Notes under the pieces: generated by a model
Database searches by the model: none
Told to the model about the DNA's origin: nothing
Seen by the model: only the letters and a program-made list of their open reading frames with translations
Assembly (NCBI GenBank): GCA_000507305.1
Contig: DF239426.1
Span: forward strand, 142,698-206,697
Origin: Breviolum minutum Mf 1.05b.01
Taxonomy: Eukaryota > Sar > Dinophyceae > Suessiales > Symbiodiniaceae
Length of the DNA stretch: 64,000 nucleotides
Direction: 5' to 3'
Shown here: piece by piece, positions 18,504 to 29,578 of the stretch
Layout: every line of letters begins with the position of its first letter
Numbering within the stretch: position 1 is the first letter of the stretch
Translations under genes and position numbers: made by a program

Positions 18504-18730
18504 TCTAGACAAGGGCTATATCAAGTGGAAGTCCGAGTTGAAGATTACGATCGAGATATCCTGAATGCCTTTAGTTCAGGATGTTTCTACCCATAGCCTT
18601 AGAGATTGTAGAGAACCTGACGTCAGCAGCAGGTTTGTTCAATTGAACAGACCTCCCACAACTGTCAATGGTTCAAGAATCCTGTGCGAACTGGGATGTA
18701 CGCTCATTGAAATCAGTCAACTGGCTACTC
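18504..18730 (+). CDS. Unknown protein exon with a homopolymer frameshift
   Basis: Plus strand: QGLYQVEVRVEDYDRDILNA.. in one frame, then VQDVSTHSLRDCREPDVSS.. and ..RILCELGCTLIEISQL.. in the next. Removing one T near 18571 joins them into roughly 75 codons. It ends at a C-type element (18726-18833). Family not recognised. Confidence 0.5.
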
Positions 18731-18833
18731 CCCCGGAAAAAAAAGCCCCCTAAAAATAGTGGTCGAGAGATTACTTTCCTTTTGAAATGACCCCTTTTTA
18801 GGGGACATGTTAGTTTTTTTTGGGGTGTATAGC
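18726..18833. mobile_element. MITE, family C variant
   Basis: tactcccccggaaaaaaaagcc ... gttagttttttttggggtgta. Confidence 0.55.
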
Positions 18834-18978
18834 TTCTAACTTTTAATTGCAATAAGCCTTTGTAATCAAGAAGGTTTGCCAATAAAAACCTCCGTTCATT
18901 CTATCTACTTCTCTTTCAAAACACCTCCCAGGAGGCTATCATTTGCGAACCAGGTCCCAAAACTACCCCCAACCTGTA

Positions 18979-19176
18979 AGGGAGCACTGGACAGTTGACA
19001 GACTTGACGAAAGAAATCATCTGCGTTCCTCGAACGAACCCAGCGAAACGTGCACATTTCACTCGGATGAACATGCTCTAAGGTTGTTTGAACACACCTT
19101 TGAAACACAACCTGAGCAACCTTTACCAACAGGCTATAATCCGGACTTCTTTCATAGTTGGCGAACGTCTTTATAA
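18979..19176 (+). CDS. Unknown coding exon, paralogue of 4663-4795 (minus)
   Basis: Plus strand: ..DRLDERNHLRSSNEPSETC.. then HTFETQPEQPLPTGYN and DFFHSWRTSL to TAA at 19174-19176. The HTF..PEQPLPTGYN segment is shared, at protein and DNA level, with the minus-strand fragment at 4.7 kb. The exon start is not fixed. Family not recognised. Confidence 0.5.
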   Translation, partial: REHWTVDRLDERNHLRSSNEPSETCTFHSDEHALRLFEHTFETQPEQPLPTGYNPDFFHSWRTSL

Positions 19177-19320
19177 AGGCACTTCAGTATAACGTATAGT
19201 TACAGCACTGAAGATTAACATGGAACACAACAAAAAAACATATGTAAGGCTATTTTGGGGCTGGGTTTTCCCTTAAGCGGTATCCATGCAGCTTAGATAG
19301 GTGAGGCGTAAACTACCAAC

Positions 19321-19440
19321 ATGGATCACCAACCAACTGGCTGCTCTCACGGTGAATGTGCGGAAACACTAGCCATCCTTCCAATCATCGGAAACAAGTT
19401 GAACGCCAACCACCAAAAAATCAGAAGCATATCGCCTGTA
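19321..19440 (+). CDS. Possible first exon of an unknown protein
   Basis: ATG at 19321 in good context (accaacATGG) opens MDHQPTGCSHGECAETLAIL.. and stays open to the donor cctgtag|gtgtat. An AT-rich microsatellite follows. Preceded by a repeat motif 'cggtatccatgcagctta' seen also at 33395 and 38164. Only about 40 codons, so weak. Confidence 0.35.
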
Positions 19441-20760
19441 GGTGTATATATAAAGATAGTGTATAAAGAAAATATTAAATATATATATATATGTGTGTGT
19501 GCGTGTCAGTTGATATTATCTAAATCATCCGGACATACAAAAAAAACATTTCATGAGAATTCATTCAATTGCACCCCTGAAGTTTAACATAGCCCCTGAA
19601 AAATGATTGTTGGAAGACGATCTTTGACTTTTGGGATGATATATTTTCCGCAGAAAATAGCACAAGTCTCAATGTTGTGTGTCTCAAAATCAAGAAACAT
19701 GAGGAAAAAACTGACTATTATTATCTATTTCTAGAGGTTTTGGGGGGCTGAACTCCTTGTACATGATATGGATTCATGTGGGTGTCAAGCATTGGATGCT
19801 CATCAAATCCAATTAGAAACAAGGTGTGGAGGTGTGGGCTGCTACCATCACACATGTGAATATTAAACATCAGCAAGAGATGGCAATAAGCAATAGAAAG
19901 GGGGGAAATTTCTGACATCAAATTGTGCGAGAAAAAAAACGCAAATCATAATAAAATGATGGATGTTACAGCTAGCTTTGCTAGATTTAATGGGCTGCTT
20001 TTGTCGCACAATCGCCACTATCGACGCATGAAAGAATCATGTGGCCAACAAAAACAGGAATACTTTGGGTCTTGCCAAAACACTGTAACAGTGGATCATG
20101 AAGGTTAATAAATGGCCCCTACTAAAATAGTGATGATTGTTTTCCCAGTCTTACAGGGTGTTGGCAATCCCCAAACAACAACAATAAAGTATACCCTCCT
20201 GTAAACATCTGTAAACTAACATATCCCCTCCCCAAAGGTATTTTGAAGATGATTTTCCTATTCCAAAGTCAAATATGTTAGTTCACTGGAGGGTAATCAT
20301 TGGAACCTCCTTTCGCCATCATTTAACACCAAGCATCTTCACGCCCGCACAAACTCCATGTTTTTCCCATTCGTGTTTTTGGAACCTGGTGGTGTCCAGC
20401 TTTGGATGGATATAGAAACCAAAAATCAATGGTAAACAGGGTATCACGAACGAAGATACTAGATAAACAACTTTATACCTTAAACACTCAGTGTATGGTA
20501 TATATTTACCTCCATTTGCCTCACATCTAATGGTAAATATGTAGGCAATTCAAATTGTGTACCGAAAAGAACAAACATCTTGACCAAAACAATTGCAAAT
20601 CATAAATCATCTGTCACATCCACGAAAACGATACAAACATTCAAACCAAGACCTTCGCAAAAAAAAATACACCCCCGAAGTTTAACATAGCCACTGAAAA
20701 AAAAGATAGTAGGACTATCCTTTTGGGGTTTTACACATTTTTTACACGGTTTTACACCAA
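19441..20760. other. Stretch with half elements and no supported gene
   Basis: Holds half of a C-type element (19570-19625), an E element (20192-20295), a 'gtatggtatatatttacc' motif (20495-20535) and a C-type half (20665-20740). A short open plus frame at 19923-20108 is not convincing. Confidence 0.5.
20192..20295. mobile_element. Introner-like MITE, family E
   Basis: taccctcctgtaaacatctg ... gttagttcactggagggta. Confidence 0.75.
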
Positions 20761-20980
20761 CCAGTCCATTAATTTTTCACATGTTCTTCTTCTTCCCCTC
20801 CCAAACATTTGAGAAACCATCACATCTCCCTGAGGATCCCAGACCAACTTGCTGAAGATTCTGAGCCTTGCGTGTCAAAACCTCAACGCTGCCAGGTGTT
20901 ACAGGGGAAGGGTTTCCTGCCATGTTGTTTTTTCCACCTTTGGACCAGGAACCCCCGACAAAAAATACCACCCAAAAAGC

Positions 20981-21081
20981 TACCCTCCAGGGAACTAACA
21001 TATTTGACTTTGGGAAAAGGAAAATCATCGACTCAAAAAGCGCCCTTTGGGAGGGGATATGTGATCGTTCCCTGGAGGGTA
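20981..21081. mobile_element. Introner-like MITE, family E
   Basis: taccctccagggaactaacat ... gatcgttccctggagggta. Short frames on both sides of it on the plus strand (20809-21159) are of uncertain status. Confidence 0.85.
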
Positions 21082-21719
21082 ACAGGACTGGCTGGAAAAT
21101 CACCATTTTTAGCAAAGGGATACATCTTCAAAGGGCAGTTTTTCCTTTGTCATTTTTAGTTTTTTGGGGGAGTAAGGCCAATGAAACATATGAAACATAC
21201 AAAAAAATGGGTGATGTTTTTTTTCGAACACCTGTCACTTGTAGACCCTTATGTTTGCACCTTTTGGTATTTCAAGAAAATCATATGGCAAACTATTGAT
21301 ATTACGTATCATTGTATCATAACTCATAACCTTTCCTTTGAAAATGGCAGTTGGTCCTGCAAAAATTACGTATTTTTTCTGGAACCCGAATGGCCCCATG
21401 ACGCCACAACTAACTACCACCCTTAGTCACTAGTTTTTTTTTTCCGGAAGGGATGTATGTGAAATCTCAGGGTGATCATCACACAGGAGATCTATGTACA
21501 GGTCTAAGGTATTAGCTTAGGTTCTACCAAGGATGTTGTACTCCAGGGTAAAAAGTAGATGGCACTATTACCATGTATTGGTGTATATAAGCCCTGGACT
21601 AACCTACCTTTTGGGGGACGGTTAGCCATGTGCTTTGACCATGAAGTATATCTTGCTATTTACAGCCATATGTTGATCAAGTCATCCAAAATCTTCCAGA
21701 AACACCTCGTTGGTTCCCA

Positions 21720-22098
21720 TCATTTGATGCAACCATAATCGTTCATGATAACTCTACCGAAATCACCAGAAACTGCTGACATTTCAAACATTTCGAAGAG
21801 ATTCCCCGTTCTTTTTTTTCCTGAAATTCTTGTAGGGGAAAAAAACATTGTATAAACGCAATTGGAACTTTTCTCATGAATTGTTTCTGCAGCAACCTTC
21901 TCAAAGATACTGTTGATGGAAGAAATCCTGCACCACGTGGGATGTCTAAAACCCTGTAAATGATGGGATATTATCCATATCAACTGGTGCAGGATTTCTT
22001 CCATCAACAGTATCATGAGAATGTACTACAGTGCATCTTGATGAAAATTTGGCAGAGACATTTGGCCAATTTTTGGCACTCGCAACGTGGAGAAACAT
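21720..22098 (-). CDS. Unknown protein, 3' end in two exons around a family B element
   Basis: Minus-strand exon 22009-22098 (MFLHVASAKNWPNVSAKFS..) and exon 21720-21899 (KVAAETIHEKSSNCVYTMFF.., ..EMFEMSAVSGDFGRV..) ending in TGA at 21720. Proposed intron 21900-22008: donor gatact|gttgat at the B end, acceptor tttgag just past the other end, phase 0. Exact removal of the element with one TA retained also keeps the frame (..HSHDIFEKV..). Family not recognised. The last exon needs no correction. Confidence 0.55.
21908..22012. mobile_element. Introner-like MITE, family B
   Basis: Perfect ends tactgttgatggaagaaatc and gatttcttccatcaacagta, TA-flanked, with a second inner inverted pair (cctgcacca/tggtgcagg). 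Confidence 0.9.
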
Positions 22099-22162
22099 TG
22101 GTTAGGTTCCTTCATTTCCACCGATTATGAACCATCATTGTCCACGAATAATAACTAGTTAT

Positions 22163-22260
22163 CTAGTTAGTGGTTTCAACCCATCTGAAAAATAGTAGTC
22201 AAAATGGGAATCTTCCCCAAATAGAGGTGAAAATAAGCAATATGTGAAACCACCACCTAG
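22163..22260. mobile_element. Introner-like MITE, family A
   Basis: ctagttagtggtttcaaccc ... tgtgaaaccaccacctag, flanked by CTAG. Confidence 0.85.
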
Positions 22261-22462
22261 AATATAATGGAATGACATTTTAACCTTCCCCATATTCCAT
22301 GCATTCCAACAGTTTCCCAATTAGGGAGTGCTAGGGATAAAAAATAACCCCCCAAACGAAGGTAATATGTATATACCTGGTATATAAGCACTATATATAA
22401 TATATATATCATTATATTATATACTGGGAATGAGGTAGTGGTAAAAAAAACCTTGCCACCTA

Positions 22463-22810
22463 CCCACCCTTCACGTTTTCAAAACCCCGAGAAAAAAATC
22501 CATCCAAAAAACGACAACATCGACAACGGAAAAAAAATCCAACATGTAAGTACCAAGTTGCAAGGATAAATCCTCCTGGGATCTGCTGCGTTGTCAGGTT
22601 TATCACAATCCGATGTACCGTAATTACCATTTTGAGGCCAGAGGCCATGTACCACGGGCCTCGGGATGGTTGGCGCTTGGCACAAATTTCAACGGTGGAT
22701 GCGGGGAATTGGACAGGTCCGAAACGGAGCAAAAAACACCCACAACTGTTGATGATATGATGGGATGATTCCTCCAAAAAAGAAAAATGAAAAATGGGTA
22801 ACCAAAACAT
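22463..22810 (-). CDS. Unknown coding region, frame uncertain
   Basis: A 115-codon minus-strand open frame (..CGCFLLRFGPVQFPAST.., ..RGPWYMASGLKMVITVHR.., ..QIPGGFILATW..), with a donor-like aaaatg|gtaatt and acceptor-like acgcag enclosing a possible 42-nt in-phase intron. The other two minus frames are also open over part of the region. Probably coding, product unknown. Confidence 0.4.
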
Positions 22811-24489
22811 TTTTTCGGCTTAAATGGTGAAGTTGTTTGGTGAAGTTTAAGATTTATAAACAATTAAATAGGATGAGATTCATGAGATGGCTTCAAGTTG
22901 ATTTTTTGTTTGAAGGGTACAGCGGTAATTATTATCGAAGGGAATCAAACAAAGATGGTTTTAAGTTGCACATTTTTTAAATTACAGCAAAATGCCTATG
23001 CAATTGTCATGGTAGGTAGGCAATTTCACAATGTTTTCTGAATAAAAAGCACTCCAAATCGAAATATGAAGTCACCGATCACGAAGACACTGCAGCTTCA
23101 TTGTATCAATTGGTGGTCCAGGGCTGCACTCTACATGCAAACTAACCACCCACTAGTCATGTCGGTGTCACGAGCAACACCTATGCTGTTTGTTTGGGGA
23201 GCGGGAGGGGTCCTCACGCTTCAGGCCACCCCCTTGACTGACATGAATCTGGGCAACTTTAATTTAAGTCCTTAAACTGAATTAAGGCCATTTGGGGATC
23301 TGGAAGATGATGTTCCTTTTACAAGTGGGTGATTAAGGCCATTTGGGGTAGGATTCTCCCTTTTATACATTGCCTAGATTAATACATACCTAGTCTCCAA
23401 AAGTGTGAAGGTTAGCGTGATTCACTGAGCGAGACCACAGAACATTCTGATATATTCTGTTCTATGTCAATCTAAATTGGTATCTTGAGAAACTTCCAAG
23501 CCAACACTACTTTTTTGCAAAGAAAAAGTAACCTAGGATCATCCACCCAGATGCGTCTGATCAATCGCTGTGTGACAAGTGATGGTCACCCCCATTTTGC
23601 CCCTTTTTGCCAGATTATGAAGGGACAGTGATGGTAAATAACCTCTGATGTACTCATAAGACTTTTTTTTTCCTTGGGAGGAGGGTGGCATTATTGGGTG
23701 GGGTGAACCCTTGAGATTTCCATAGATTTCCATGATGTTACACCCCCGATAGCTAACGTGACCAAATGGAAAACCAACCATGAATCAAGATGTATCTCCA
23801 ATTAAAAATGGTGGTTTCCAACTGGCCCCCTGAAGCTAAGCATCATTTGAGGCGCGCCATCCATTTTGAACATTTCCAGGGCGTCATCAAAATCTAATCC
23901 CACTGAATGTATGGTATATTTACCCACATTTGGCTGGATTTTTTATGGTTTTCATGTAAGTGTTTTTATTCCGTCAGTTTGGGGTCCCAGGCCATCCGGA
24001 AAAAACCCAAACAAAAAATCCTCGCAGGTTTTTTTTCGCCAAGTGGGCTGTGGATGTTGATAGTTGCCTTTACCTTCGCCAGTCTCCAAGGTGAGGACCC
24101 CGCAAACCTCCAAGTTCCCCAAGGTGTGGGGGAAAAATTCCCCGAAAATTCACGCACCAATGAGGTTTCAGGTGCTTAGTGCAAAAAATCCACCGTTTTT
24201 TTTGTAATTGGGCTGGAAAATTCTCCGGAGCAAAAACCCGGATTTCAGTGATTCTGGGATTTAAGTGACCTGATGACCTTGGGATGGCTTTTTTGAATTG
24301 AGTTTTTCGTGACCCGAAATCAAGTTAGGTTTGTTTTAAGTGACCTGCAAGGTCACGAAGTGTCAAAAAAGCACCTGGTACCAAATAGAGTATTCAAAAA
24401 AAACACCTTATAGCTCCAAAGGTTTGGGAGGAACATCATCTTCCAACATGTAGGTAAATCTTACGGGAATATGTGGGAACCTGTGCCAA

Positions 24490-24756
24490 CAAGGTGAAGC
24501 CCCTCACCTGTTATAAATGGGGCCATATGGGTGTTTCCAAAAATAGGGGTACCCCAAAATGGATGGTTTATAATGGAAAACCCTATTAAAATGGATGACT
24601 TGGGGGTACCACTATTTTCGGAAACATCCATATATTACCTCCCATAAGTAGGGTGAAAGAACCCCAGTGCAACACATTGATTTTTGGCCATTAGTCATCA
24701 GAGTGGTTATAACTTGTGACTCCATGTATGAGGATCGGCTCAGGGCACACCTTGTA
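24490..24756. mobile_element. Family I element split by a family G element (nested)
   Basis: The left part begins caaggtgaagcccctcac and reaches ataaatgggg; the right part resumes after 24635 and ends gggcacaccttgta. The two parts together match a family I element. The insert is the G copy at 24524-24635. Confidence 0.65.
24524..24635. mobile_element. Introner-like MITE, family G
   Basis: atatgggtgtttccaaaaat ... ttttcggaaacatccatat, with inner inverted pair aggggtacccc / gggggtacca. Confidence 0.85.
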
Positions 24757-25143
24757 ACAGCATTGTCCAGTTCGGGTGCTGATTGAACCCTAAGGGATAG
24801 TGTTTTTGGGCATCCTGTATTAAGTCCATTCAGCACCCTTTGGCAGACCCTTGTATATATTTATATATTTATTAGAATCATATTTAAGAAACCCTAAAAA
24901 TCCAAGCACATCCCAAGGAAGGATTACCCCTTGAATCCTACTCTCGACATGGGGTTGGAACTATCAACCCTATTTGATGGGAATGGGTTTTTGAAGTCTT
25001 AGGGCTAATCCCATATCATATACTACATTATTCATAGGTTGACAACAATCCCGATAGCCAGTGAAATAAACTATTACTGGATTCTTGTACATCCCTGAGC
25101 CAAAAAAAACAAACTCTTACTTTCATCTTACTTTCCATTAATT

Positions 25144-25456
25144 CCTGGTTGTTTGATAGGGATCCCTATAATAGTTGTTTTTTAATCCCCATACAGCTGT
25201 GTAGTATAATCCCCTATTTACAACAACTAAGGACCTTCCATTCCTCAAAGCCTATGAGTCTTTTCCCACCAATTGCATGTTGTAGTTTCAGCTCTTTATC
25301 CACGTCCAAAACCCCTTGAGAAGTTCAGGAATCATACAAACCACTGTTTTCGGTTGGAGGGTTTCGCTCGTGAAAACAAATTCCCAGCAAATATCAACAG
25401 CGTGTTGGATGACTCTTTCTCATCAAATAATGGTTTCACCCGAATTCCGTGGCCGC
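25144..25456 (-). CDS. Unknown protein, exons separated by a very short intron and an L element
   Basis: Minus strand. Exon 25342-25456 follows an excellent acceptor (gttttttttcccag) and reads GHGIRVKPLFDEKESSNTL.. ..SRAKPSNRKQ. After about 27 nt (gtttgtatg...ctcaag) exon 25228-25314 reads VLDVDKELKLQHAIGGKRL.. ..FEEWKV. It ends at tta|gttgttg, the edge of an L element (25145-25227) whose other end gives aaccag. The join between the first two exons is off by one base, next to a G run. A 75-codon plus-strand frame overlaps. Family not recognised. Confidence 0.45.
25145..25235. mobile_element. Inverted-repeat element, family L
   Basis: ctggttgtttgatagggatcc ... ctatttacaacaacta; the arms offer gttgtt donor and aaccag acceptor on the minus strand. 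Confidence 0.6.
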
Positions 25457-26290
25457 CTGGGAAAAAAAACAGCTTGAATATGGACTGTAATATTTTGAAA
25501 TGCGTTGGATTGAACAGCTAATAATCTGGGTGAACGAGTTCAGATTCATTCGCAAAATGTTAGTTGGTGGGTTTCTTCCCATCAGAAAAAAATTGGCGTA
25601 CGGGAAATGTTCTGCGAGTCTTGAGTGAACATAATCATTTTTGCAATCACCTACCCCCCCGGCAGCAAACAAGTGCCTTCCAGAGCTAGTTGAGAAGATG
25701 ACATCAGTGGGACATGTTATGTTATGCTGATTCCCTGCAGGTTAGTTGTCCGAACTACCATATACTTCGTGAAGTTGGATAAGGCAATAAGTTCATTGCT
25801 TCATCTACCAGCATTATTTCATCCAATTCAACATCACACAGAATCACACACATCAAAAGATTTGCAATGATTTCACAAGATTCAAATCACGACTCTGCGT
25901 ATAGGATAGATTGGCTATCTGGTGCCTTGTTTTTCTTTAAATAGTATCTTGATGTCCATGGTTCCATAAAGAAAAACATCTCCCTAAGAATCATTTGACC
26001 CTCCTATAATGTCTATTGAGGGGTTTGACTCTGTATAGCAGAGTTCTGGGATCTCCAAACCACCAGTTTTTAGATCCCACAATTCTTCCCCAAACACTTA
26101 ATTTTGCTGCTTACATATGTACCGACATTTGGTTAATTATTATGGCAAATGTTGGGTTGTCCCCTTGCCCAGTAACAGTCACCACCAGGATGATGATATT
26201 TTTAGTAGGGGATCCTGAACTAACCTTCATTTGCCACTGTTAATTACTGGGAGGGCGGGTTGACAACCCAAAAGTAAATGTAGGTAGATA

Positions 26291-26467
26291 TTAACCATGC
26301 AAAAAAATGAGTGCTTGGGCTATAGCGGCCTCCACATCTGCTCCGCAGTCCATCTGACGTCCATGGCTGCTGATCGTGCTACACTTGCCGTTAAAGACAC
26401 CGCCTGCTTCCAGTCGGCTTCGTGTCTGGGGGAAGTTCATGGGCCCAACGGGAAAGAATTTTGGGTG
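26291..26467 (-). CDS. Unknown protein, terminal exon (58 codons)
   Basis: Minus strand, acceptor ccacatag, then HPKFFPVGPMNFPQTRSRLE.., ..GKCSTISSHGRQMDCG.. and ..VEAAIAQALIFLHG to TAA at 26291-26293. The frame needs no correction and the composition is natural; an overlapping plus frame is of poorer quality. Family not recognised. Confidence 0.55.
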   Translation of the reverse strand, partial: HPKFFPVGPMNFPQTRSRLEAGGVFNGKCSTISSHGRQMDCGADVEAAIAQALIFLHG

Positions 26468-26790
26468 CTATGTGGATCATCCCAGCAGTTGTGATGGGGT
26501 TAACAGTTCCTGAAATTTTGTAGTTGTTTTCTGAAACTCCTTGAAACTAACATGTTCGCCCATGATTTTTTCCCCATCGAAATCCTGGTAAATACCCATC
26601 AAAATGGGTGGATTTCTTCATAGCTATGTTAGTTTCCTTTGAATTGTAAGTAGGGCGTCTGTTCCTGCAGGTATAATAGACTGAATCACCACGATCCTAC
26701 TGTGATCCTCCCACCACTAAAAACTGCAAGTCACATGTGGAAAACAAATCGTAGAACGACATCCAGCTGAAAGCAACTTATTGTTAACGA

Positions 26791-26888
26791 ATTAGTGGTT
26801 GAACCAACCCATCTGAAAAAATATGAGTCAAATTGGATCCCCAAATATAGGGATTGGAAAAAAAACATGTTTGGAACCACCAGCCAGA
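26791..26888. mobile_element. Introner-like MITE, family A (decayed ends)
   Basis: ttagtggttgaaccaaccc ... ttggaaccaccagcca, with the family core partly lost. Confidence 0.7.
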
Positions 26889-27065
26889 ACTCTTACTTAA
26901 AATTGAAGTATCTAACTCCCAGTTTCGTGACCCATCGAATGTCAATCATTACATGTCAAACGGCCAAAAATCATAAAACCGCACGACTTTTTGCTGCCTG
27001 CAAAAATCTGCAAACAGATGTCCGCATTTCGACATCGTTTCGACACTTTGTGGAGTCAAATTTAG

Positions 27066-27212
27066 GTTGAAGATACGTTGGAGTGCGAAAACCCATCCAG
27101 GATGCCAGTGGAAAGTGACGGGTTTAATTTCGGGATCTGGGAGCCTAAAATGATGTCATGTCATCCTGGTGGTGACGAGCCAGCATGCTGGGAGGGAGCG
27201 TCGCATTTCCAA
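27066..27212 (+). CDS. Unknown protein exon (49 codons)
   Basis: Plus strand, acceptor caaatttag, donor ttccaa|gtaatt, phase 0 at both ends. It reads VEDTLECENPSRMPVESDGF.. ..GIWEPKMMSCHPGGDEP.., acidic with several cysteines. No stop and no correction needed. Next on the same strand, after the B element at 27281-27396, a segment ..NIQSAEEGPPDSVRST.. may be its next exon. Family not recognised. Confidence 0.55.
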
Positions 27213-27280
27213 GTAATTAATATTTCAGTTACAAATTCATATTCTCCCTGCTCAATTTCGAAACACATCAACACATGACC

Positions 27281-27396
27281 TACTGTTGATGGAAGACATC
27301 CTGCACCACCTGGGATGTATAAAACCTCTAAATAGTGGGATAAACATGGATAAACTACATATCAACTGGTTAGCTGGATTTCAGCCATCAACAGAA
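27281..27396. mobile_element. Introner-like MITE, family B
   Basis: tactgttgatggaagacatcc ... ggatttcagccatcaacag. Confidence 0.85.
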
Positions 27397-27458
27397 GGAT
27401 CACCGAACATTCAATCTGCTGAGGAAGGCCCCCCTGATTCTGTCAGATCAACAACACT

Positions 27459-27945
27459 TTGGTGCATTTAGGTGATTTGTTGCATGTATCACCTTCCACG
27501 AAAAAACAGCGAACGAGTAGTCTCTGTTTAAGCTTCTCTTGTAATTACTGTATTGATGTACTTTCCACTGGTTCTGGAAAAAACATGAGGCCCTCAAAAA
27601 CAAACAAAACCACTGCACAAATTCCAATGAAACATCTAGACTTTACCATCCCAAACCCAAACTCAAACAAACAACCTCCCAACAGAAAGCAAATGTCTGT
27701 CCCCCATGTCCCCTTCCACTGAACCCCCCCCATTTTGTGCGGGAATTGTGGCGACCTGTCCATGCTGTTTGGTGAAGTTTGGTTGATTTCAAAAAGCAAC
27801 CTCGTCGTGATGCCGGGGGATCTCGAGGTGCTGTGGAAGGTGGAGGGGGCATTAGGATCTGGAGAAGTTTGGAGAAAGTGGCAGGGAAGACCCATGAGAT
27901 GATTCAATGGATTTTTTTGATGAAAGCCTGCAAGGTCACAATTTA
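27459..27945 (+). CDS. Coding-like plus-strand region, frame uncertain
   Basis: Two stretches: 27459-27722 (open frame with ..CNYCIDVLSTGSGKN.. to a TGA) and about 27779-27945, where two frames are open (..LVVMPGDLEVLWKVEG.. and ..LEKVAGKTHEMIQWIF..) up to the donor tgcaag|gtcaca. The second region has high G+C at third positions in the first of these frames. A minus frame is open as well. Product unknown. Confidence 0.3.
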
Positions 27946-28205
27946 TTACACCTCTCGGAAAACGAACATGACCATGGTCAAACCAACCATTTGAAGATAT
28001 ATCTCCTATTAAAAATCGTGATTTTCCATTGTCACGTTGGTTTGCGCGAGGGGTTAGTTAGAATTCCTGGGCAAATAAGAATGCATCTCCCTTGAGTTAA
28101 CTAACAGTTTACCAGTGAACCCCTTCTGGAAAGATCTGCAGAGCAACGCCGCTGCAAAAAAAAACAGAAATGGATCATCAGCATCTTCCAAAGGCAGTAG
28201 ACTTT

Positions 28206-28317
28206 TTCAGGGGCTACCCTCCCTAAAGCAAACATAGCCCCCTGAAATTAGAAAGGAAACCACCAGTATTCCAACCATCCATTTTCAGGTGCGAAAATGT
28301 GAGTTTCAGGGAGGCTA
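28206..28317. mobile_element. Introner-like MITE, family C
   Basis: taccctccctaaagcaaacat ... atgtgagtttcagggaggcta. Confidence 0.75.
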
Positions 28318-28502
28318 AACTCACTTAGCTCTTTATTTTCGGGAAGGTATAGGACTTCCACTTCAGAAGTTTCGTCGGAGATTTCAGGGTTTTTTTGAGG
28401 GAGTACCATTTGAGATGGATCTTTTGTAACCAACTTACCGACTATCATTCAGGGGAGCAACATTCGAGGGAGTACCATTTGACCCCCAAACCATATATCA
28501 TA

Positions 28503-28608
28503 TACCCTCTGATAAACTAACATAGAAATGGAAAATCCCCATTTTCAATAGGAAATACATCTTCAAATGGTGGATTTCCCATTGGTATGTTAGTTTACCG
28601 GAGTGTAA
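28503..28608. mobile_element. Introner-like MITE, family D
   Basis: taccctctgataaactaacat ... atgttagtttaccggagtgta, with a second inner pair (tggaaaatccccat/tggatttccca). Confidence 0.85.
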
Positions 28609-29578
28609 CAACTTGAGGGGATCAAGGTCAAAATTGGTTGGTGAACCTCATCATGCGACTTGAGAGGATTCATCTAAAGCCCAAGAGTAGCAGCTTGTAA
28701 ATCACGGGCTGAAGGGAAGCTGGTAATATTATCACCTTAACTCCTAATACTTATGGAATATTATGGAATCAACTTGAAATATACATATACATAGCTTTCC
28801 TGGCGCTCAACCCACTAATCAGTTCTTCTTTTGCTTGTCATTTCCTAAGGAAAAATGGCTATCGTTTGTGTTCATCATTTGCTCACAACTTATTTGCAAG
28901 CCAGTTCCGAGCAGACTGGGCCCTAAGAACATGAGTTGTTTCCACTCATCATTTTGATCAGCGTATCAAAGAAAACCACATTTCAAACTAACATGTAGTC
29001 CAACCCCAACAAAGAGTTACATGAGTTTCTGTATTTGTAACGTATACTTGCCCTGTGATGGTTTTTTCAAAGCAGGTAAACATATTTCAAGCTTGTTTCA
29101 TACCATACACAAGGTATCAGGAAACAATCCAAACCCACCACCCAAACGCTTCTCACCATCCACCAACAAAAACACCCCAAACAAAATGTCTGGTTCTTCA
29201 TCAAATTGTTTTTGACCAACACGATTTTCAAAAACAAGACTTCGTCATGAATCTCTTCAAAGGAAATCCACCTCCTTCCACCAAAAACGCCTTGTAAGTT
29301 TGTCATCATCCACAACAACGGCATTACCGATGCGACCCATCGTGATGCGACCCACGTCATCATTGCTAGCTAAAGGAAACAAAGTCTCGAGCAAACAGCT
29401 ACAGTTTATATCGCAGATTTAGCTGAAAATCGAAGGGTTTTGCGTAAAACATCACTGGAAACACTTGCTTTCCATCATTTTATGCCCACTTTTTGAACAA
29501 ATGTTTAAAGTGATAATGTATAGCGACACCATTAACAAGACTTGTGAAGTTTTTGTTTGTAGAAGATTGTGACACTAG

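Larger units (their letters stand above)
22830..25140. other. Mixed repeats with small exon candidates only
   Basis: Includes a possible minus exon at 23194-23260 (acceptor gcccag, IHVSQGGGLKREDPSRS, donor catag|gtgttg) and another at about 23075-23130, family N sequence (23280-23365), a 'tatggtatatttaccc' motif (23905), and gtgacc repeats (24250-24360). Nothing firm. Confidence 0.4.
27950..29575. other. Stretch with C and D elements, no supported gene
   Basis: D-like (27990-28050), C (28206-28317) and D (28503-28608) elements, then AT-rich unique sequence with a short plus-strand open frame at 29055-29297 that I cannot support. Confidence 0.5.

Noticed and set aside
25273..25521. 75-codon plus-strand terminal exon
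   Set aside because: The minus strand over the same bases has a much stronger acceptor (gttttttttcccag) and two coding segments in series.
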